A stretch of 64,000 bases of DNA from Neglectibacter sp. X58. Lineage in GTDB: Bacteria; Bacillota; Clostridia; Oscillospirales; Acutalibacteraceae. Shown here piece by piece: positions 60,528 through 64,000 of the stretch. The notes below the pieces were generated by a model. The model ran no database searches. It was not told the origin of the DNA and saw nothing but the letters and a program-made list of their open reading frames with translations. Location of the stretch: contig NZ_QWEO01000004.1 in NCBI RefSeq assembly GCF_009936035.1, positions 62,001 to 126,000 of the forward strand, read 5' to 3'. Position 1 is the stretch's first letter; each line of letters begins with the position of its first letter. The position numbers were made by a program, and so were the translations under genes.

Positions 60528-61439
60528 ATGAAACTCGGTATCATCTCCCAACCCGAAGTCCAAAGCTTTGACCACGCCAAAGAGCTGGGCCTGGACTTCG
60601 TGGAATTTGACTGCAACCCCACCGCCTTTTTCGGCAGGCCTGTAGAGGAGCTTCACGCTGTGAAGGCCGATTTAAAGGCTGCCAGCCAGCGCACCGGGGT
60701 AGAGGTGGGCGCGGTGGGCCGCTGGGCCAGCCGCATCCTGGACGAGAAGGGCCAGGTTATCCCGGAAGAGTGGGAGGCTGTCAAGTCTGTTATCGACTTC
60801 GGCGCATATCTGGGCGCCAAGTATTACCTGTGCTCCTGCGCCTATGTGAAGGAGATTTCCTATTATCAAAATATCACCTGCGCCATTAAAGTCTTAAACG
60901 ACATTGTGGCCTATGCCAAGGAAAAGGGCATGGAGTGCGCCATTGTCAACTGCATTATGGGCGATAACTATATCCGCACCCCTGAGCAGTGGAAGCTGAT
61001 TCTCAGCGAGGTGCCGGGCCTGGGCATCAAGTACGATCCCTCCCACAGCTTTGTACACGGCGGCCAGAACGGCGCTTACCTCACCGAGGGCCTGGAGTGG
61101 GGCAAGCACTTCAAGTATTGCCACATCAAAGGCGTTATCCAGCGGGGCGAGTCCCAAGAGCCTGACATGTGGGCAAAGCGCGCCCTGGTGGAGAAGTTCC
61201 CGGAGCTGAAGGACGAGCTTGCCTCCGCCACCAGCCATGTGGACAACGACTGGTATGACAACCCCCCTGCCGGCATCGACGTTATCAACTGGCGGGCCTT
61301 CTTTGCCATCCTCTATAAGTACGGGTATGACGGCTACCTTGCCATCGAGCCTCACAGCCCCACCTGGCGCGGCGAAAAGGGCGAGAAGGGTGTGAAGTAC
61401 ACCATCAAGTACATGCGGGATCTGATGATTCTCGACTGA
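60528..61439 (+). CDS. Sugar phosphate isomerase/epimerase-like TIM-barrel protein
   Basis: The 303-aa AP-endonuclease-2-fold barrel shows MKLGIISQPEVQSFDHAKELGLDFVEFD, IKYDPSHSFVHGGQN, YCHIKGVIQRGE and DGYLAIEPHSPTWRG, with metal-binding Glu, Asp and His in the usual strands. The substrate is unknown. It is unlike the barrel at 48603. TTGGAGG precedes the ATG. Confidence 0.88.
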   Translation: MKLGIISQPEVQSFDHAKELGLDFVEFDCNPTAFFGRPVEELHAVKADLKAASQRTGVEVGAVGRWASRILDEKGQVIPEEWEAVKSVIDFGAYLGAKYYLCSCAYVKEISYYQNITCAIKVLNDIVAYAKEKGMECAIVNCIMGDNYIRTPEQWKLILSEVPGLGIKYDPSHSFVHGGQNGAYLTEGLEWGKHFKYCHIKGVIQRGESQEPDMWAKRALVEKFPELKDELASATSHVDNDWYDNPPAGIDVINWRAFFAILYKYGYDGYLAIEPHSPTWRGEKGEKGVKYTIKYMRDLMILD

Positions 61440-61454
61440 TTTTTGACTGCATAG

Positions 61455-61493
61455 AAAAATCCCGGAAACCTTTTGCGGTTTCCGGGATTTTTT
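61455..61493. terminator. Bidirectional terminator
   Basis: AAAAATCCCGGAAACC pairs with GGTTTCCGGGATTTTTT around TTTTGC, between convergent genes. Confidence 0.92.
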
Positions 61494-61509
61494 CGTGAAA
61501 AGGTTTGGC

Positions 61510-62139
61510 TCACGTGGCCTGATACTGCTCGATAATCCCTCTTGCCAAGCGGGCGTCAATGGTGGCAAAGCCAGGGGGATCCAGGAAGTCCAGGGTGCGA
61601 AGCACCTCCTGGGACTGCTGGTACACCTCCATGCGGGTGGAGTGGTACGCCGGCTCCGGCTGGCCGGGGACAAAGATGGCAAACTCCATGTTCCCCTCCT
61701 GCACCCGGCTGAAATAGGCATGTACACGGTTGGCGGTATACTTGTTCTTGATGATGGTACACAGGGCGTTTTTCACCACCTCAACCGCCACGTCATCCAG
61801 GCCGCTGTCAAATATGAGGATTTTCTCCTTCAGTTCCGCCAGGTTTTTCACCCGGCGCTTCACGAAATCCTCCACTGCTTCAGTAGGCTCTGCCGCCTGC
61901 CCGCCGCCCCCGGGGGTCACGCAGATTACATAGCGGGCCTGGGGATCCATATACAGGAAGGGGTAAGCCATGGCGGCAAAATAATTGCACCGCTGGCACC
62001 GCCAGTCAAAAACAGTTTCCTCCAGCGCCTGCTGCTTCAGCTCGGGATTTTCCTGGGCATTGATGCTGGCAAACAGCCGGTATTTCTGGGCCTCCCCGCA
62101 CTGGGGGCAGATGATATCCTTTAAAATTTCAGTTGACAT
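61510..62139 (-). CDS. CpXC-domain protein
   Basis: This 209-aa protein of the CpXC family is named for its CPXC motifs. Zinc-binding pairs are CPQCG near residue 11 and CQRCNYF near residue 48, followed by AYPFLYMDP, as in the family. The C-terminal half is mixed alpha/beta. Function unknown. It starts 25 nt after the following minus-strand gene's stop and is probably co-transcribed with it. Confidence 0.82.
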   Translation of the reverse strand: MSTEILKDIICPQCGEAQKYRLFASINAQENPELKQQALEETVFDWRCQRCNYFAAMAYPFLYMDPQARYVICVTPGGGGQAAEPTEAVEDFVKRRVKNLAELKEKILIFDSGLDDVAVEVVKNALCTIIKNKYTANRVHAYFSRVQEGNMEFAIFVPGQPEPAYHSTRMEVYQQSQEVLRTLDFLDPPGFATIDARLARGIIEQYQAT

Positions 62140-62164
62140 TCCCTAAATTCCCTCCCAGGGCCTT

Positions 62165-62611
62165 TCAGCCCTCAAAGGGCAGGCCAGCGCTCTCCTCCGG
62201 TTCATTCTTTTCCTCTTCTGCCGGCACCTCCAGTTCCAGGCCGGGATCCTCATCATAGCAGGCCACATCCTCCAGGGTGATTTCCTCGCAGTCCTCGCCG
62301 CAGGGACAGGCGTCCCCCTCCAGCCCCGCAAAGCTTTCATCCGCACAGGCCTGCATCAGTTCCAGGGCCTTTTCCAGCCGGGCCTCAATTTCATCCAGTT
62401 GGGCGCAGTGAGGCTCTGTCACCAGATTTTCCTTGTCCCGCAGGGCATGATAGTAATACCGGCCTAAGGCCAGATATTCCTTCTGGGCCGCCCGCTCCTC
62501 GCAGCGGATAACTGTGCGGATGCGGTTGAGCACCGCGGTTTTCTTGTGCTTATGCCCCAGGGCCGCAGCCGCATAGCCCACTGCCCTGCCAATGTTTTTT
62601 ATCACGTCCAT
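62165..62611 (-). CDS. Uncharacterised acidic protein
   Basis: The 148 aa have a helical, mildly basic N-terminal half (AVLNRIRTVIRCEERAAQKEYLALGRYYYHALRDKE) and a strongly acidic, Cys-containing tail (DACPCGEDCEEITLEDV). No family is recognised. AGAAAGGA lies before the ATG. It is the likely first gene of a pair with the CpXC protein. The 414-bp gap to the next gene has only hairpins. Confidence 0.65.
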   Translation of the reverse strand: MDVIKNIGRAVGYAAAALGHKHKKTAVLNRIRTVIRCEERAAQKEYLALGRYYYHALRDKENLVTEPHCAQLDEIEARLEKALELMQACADESFAGLEGDACPCGEDCEEITLEDVACYDEDPGLELEVPAEEEKNEPEESAGLPFEG

Positions 62612-62963
62612 AAAAACGCCATCCTTTCTCCGGGCGCCCTGCCGCTTCGGGTCATGCCCCTTATACCTTAATAGTATACCGCATTTCCCTCTAAAATAAC
62701 AGCCCTTTTTTTCTCCAGCCCCCGGTTTTATCCAAAAATCAGCTCCTTTGATTCGGCGGCAAGGCCGCCCTGCTGGGGAAATCGGTGTGCCTCCATTTTG
62801 AAAGGCGTTTGTTCTGCGCCGTTTTCAAAAATATGACAACCCCCTCTTTTGCATGGACGGCTTTTCAGAGGGCAATACTATGGTCAGCACACCTGAAAAG
62901 ATGCAAAAACGCCAGGTGTGCCAGCTAAGCGAGCCTTTTTGTTTTCTAAGGCGGAAACAAAGG

Positions 62964-62999
62964 GCCGGCTTGCAAAAGCCGGCGCCTGTAAAAAGGCGC
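62964..62999 (+). promoter_or_regulatory. Two overlapping hairpins upstream of the DUF378 gene
   Basis: GCCGGCTT-GCAA-AAGCCGGC (62964-62983) shares bases with GCGCCT/AGGCGC (62982-62999), so only one can fully form at a time. They end 26 bp before the ATG. Confidence 0.45.
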
Positions 63000-63025
63000 T
63001 GCAAAAAGCAAGAGGGGGAACGACC

Positions 63026-63250
63026 ATGAACATGATGGACCGAATCGCTTTGATCCTCACGGTAGTGGGAGGCGTGAACTGGGGCCTGGTAGGTATTTTC
63101 CGTTTCGACCTGGTAGCCTGGCTGTGCGGCGGTCAGGCCACCATACTGGCCCGGGTGATTTACACGCTGGTGGCTGTCTGCGCTTTGTGGTGCATGGCCC
63201 TCATCTTCCGGGACCGGGAGGAATTCCGGGAAGAAAGCGTCCGGGGGTAA
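63026..63250 (+). CDS. DUF378-family small membrane protein
   Basis: The 74-aa protein has two transmembrane helices. The first carries the family signature (LTVVGGVNWGLVGIFRFDLV), and the second follows ATILARVIYTLVAVCALW. Homologues such as YuzA have no known function. AGAGGGGG precedes the ATG. It is monocistronic, with a terminator. Confidence 0.88.
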   Translation: MNMMDRIALILTVVGGVNWGLVGIFRFDLVAWLCGGQATILARVIYTLVAVCALWCMALIFRDREEFREESVRG

Positions 63251-63269
63251 GCTGCCTTTCCAGGCAGGC

Positions 63270-63313
63270 AAGAAGGATCCAGTGCCTTTGCAGGCGCCGG
63301 ATCCTTCTTTTTT
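63270..63313 (+). terminator. Terminator of the DUF378 gene
   Basis: AAGAAGGATCC pairs with GGATCCTTCTT, followed by TTTT. The stretch up to 63724 is gene-free. Confidence 0.88.
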
Positions 63314-63613
63314 GCGCGCTCCGGCACCCCTGCCGCGCGAGGGCGCGCAAAACATATGAGGCATCTTGCGAAAGCCGGCAGGATATAGTAAAATAGAACC
63401 AGAAAAGGGGCACATGTCCCAGGGCTTCCCCGTATACCGCGGGCGCTCTTTTTTGCGGCGTGCAGGCACTAGCCAGGGCTGGAGGAAGCCTGAAACTAAA
63501 AGCGTATAGTTTTTCTATATGCATAAAATAGCCGCTATTATACTATCTGTATAATTTCAAAAACACCAAAATCAAAAATGCAAAATTTGCAAAACCGCCC
63601 TCCTAAGCCGCCA

Positions 63614-63640
63614 AAAAATGGCTTTCCAGAGCCATTTTTC
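63614..63640 (+). terminator. Hairpin with T-run in the pyruvate kinase leader
   Basis: AAAAATGGCT pairs with AGCCATTTTT around TTCCAG. A second hairpin (CTCTGG/CCAGAG, about 63674-63692) follows before the gene. It is a possible attenuator. Confidence 0.5.
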
Positions 63641-63724
63641 TAAAATCAAAAACGGAAAAACCGATTTTTCGCCTCTGGAAAATCCCAGAGAAAACCCTAT
63701 TTTCACCGGAAAGGCAGGTATATT

Positions 63725-64000
63725 ATGCTCAGAAAAACAAAAATCATTTGCACTTTAGGCCCCGCCACAGAGGACGAAGGCATCTTGCGCCGGCTGATGC
63801 TGGGCGGCATGAACGCCGCCCGGTTTAACTTCTCCCACTGCACCCATGAGGACGCGGCCCACAAGCTGGAGGCGGTCACCCGCCTGCGGGAAGAACTGGG
63901 CCTGCCCATTGCCACCATCCTGGACACCAAGGGGCCGGAAATCCGGGTGAAAACCTTTGAGAACGGCCCGGTGGAGCTGCAGGCCGGAGACAATTTCACC
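63725..64000 (+). CDS. pyk: Pyruvate kinase, 5' part
   Basis: The last step of glycolysis: phosphoenolpyruvate plus ADP gives pyruvate and ATP. Only the first 92 codons are present before the window ends. MLRKTKIICTLGPATED, AARFNFSHCTHED and TILDTKGPEIRV are diagnostic, including the substrate-binding Arg and the Asn-Ser metal site. GGAAAGGCAGG precedes the ATG. An AT-rich leader with two hairpins lies upstream. Confidence 0.94.
   Translation, partial: MLRKTKIICTLGPATEDEGILRRLMLGGMNAARFNFSHCTHEDAAHKLEAVTRLREELGLPIATILDTKGPEIRVKTFENGPVELQAGDNFT

Overview
The window looks like chromosome from a GC-rich, spore-forming member of the Clostridia. Spo0A, SpoIIGA and SigE are all present, as are a type III glutamine synthetase, ferredoxin-type split glutamate synthase, rubredoxin and an L-rhamnose pathway. 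A gut Oscillospirales-type anaerobe is the best guess, but this rests on gene content only.

Region 1 (1-14.3 kb) is a nitrogen-control island built on two divergent operons. The minus-strand operon starts at a consensus promoter (9311-9339) and runs glutamine synthetase III, an AmtB-PII fusion, PurF, AsnB, PyrG and DapF. It therefore makes glutamine, imports ammonium, and then spends glutamine amide nitrogen. The plus-strand operon encodes a three-piece glutamate synthase, a truncated glutamine-synthetase pseudoenzyme that has lost its metal ligands and C-terminal half, and an ANTAR antiterminator with a degenerate receiver. Both transcripts carry a terminator-like hairpin between promoter and first gene. 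The glnN leader can refold into two hairpins, one with an ANTAR-type loop. I propose a glutamine-sensing antitermination circuit in which the pseudo-GS is the sensor; this is the main finding.

Region 2 (14.3-16.4 kb) is a graveyard of mobile DNA: an interrupted parA, a membrane-protein fragment, the C-terminus of a tyrosine integrase, an IS3-type transposase end fused to a Cys-rich fragment, and several inverted repeats.

Region 3 (16.5-37 kb) holds nadE, a VanW lipoprotein, a lipid glycosyltransferase, an AlkD-like protein, a PfkB kinase, xpaC-telA, an AraC regulator with rhaBAD, and a signalling module (REC/HD-GYP/GGDEF protein, HPt, hybrid kinase).

Region 4 (37-55.4 kb) holds mgtE with a long leader, asnS, four tandem Nudix genes behind tRNA-Ser(GGA), ppx/ppk, a phosphofructokinase, sugar-metabolism enzymes, an in-frame acetyltransferase-peptidase T fusion, two more Nudix genes and two AP-endonuclease-type repair genes (nfo, exoA).

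Region 5 (55.4-64 kb) holds a cyclophilin, spo0A divergent from spoIIGA-sigE with 0A boxes between them, rubredoxin, small uncharacterised genes and the start of pyruvate kinase. Short palindromic repeats recur between genes from about 26 kb onward.
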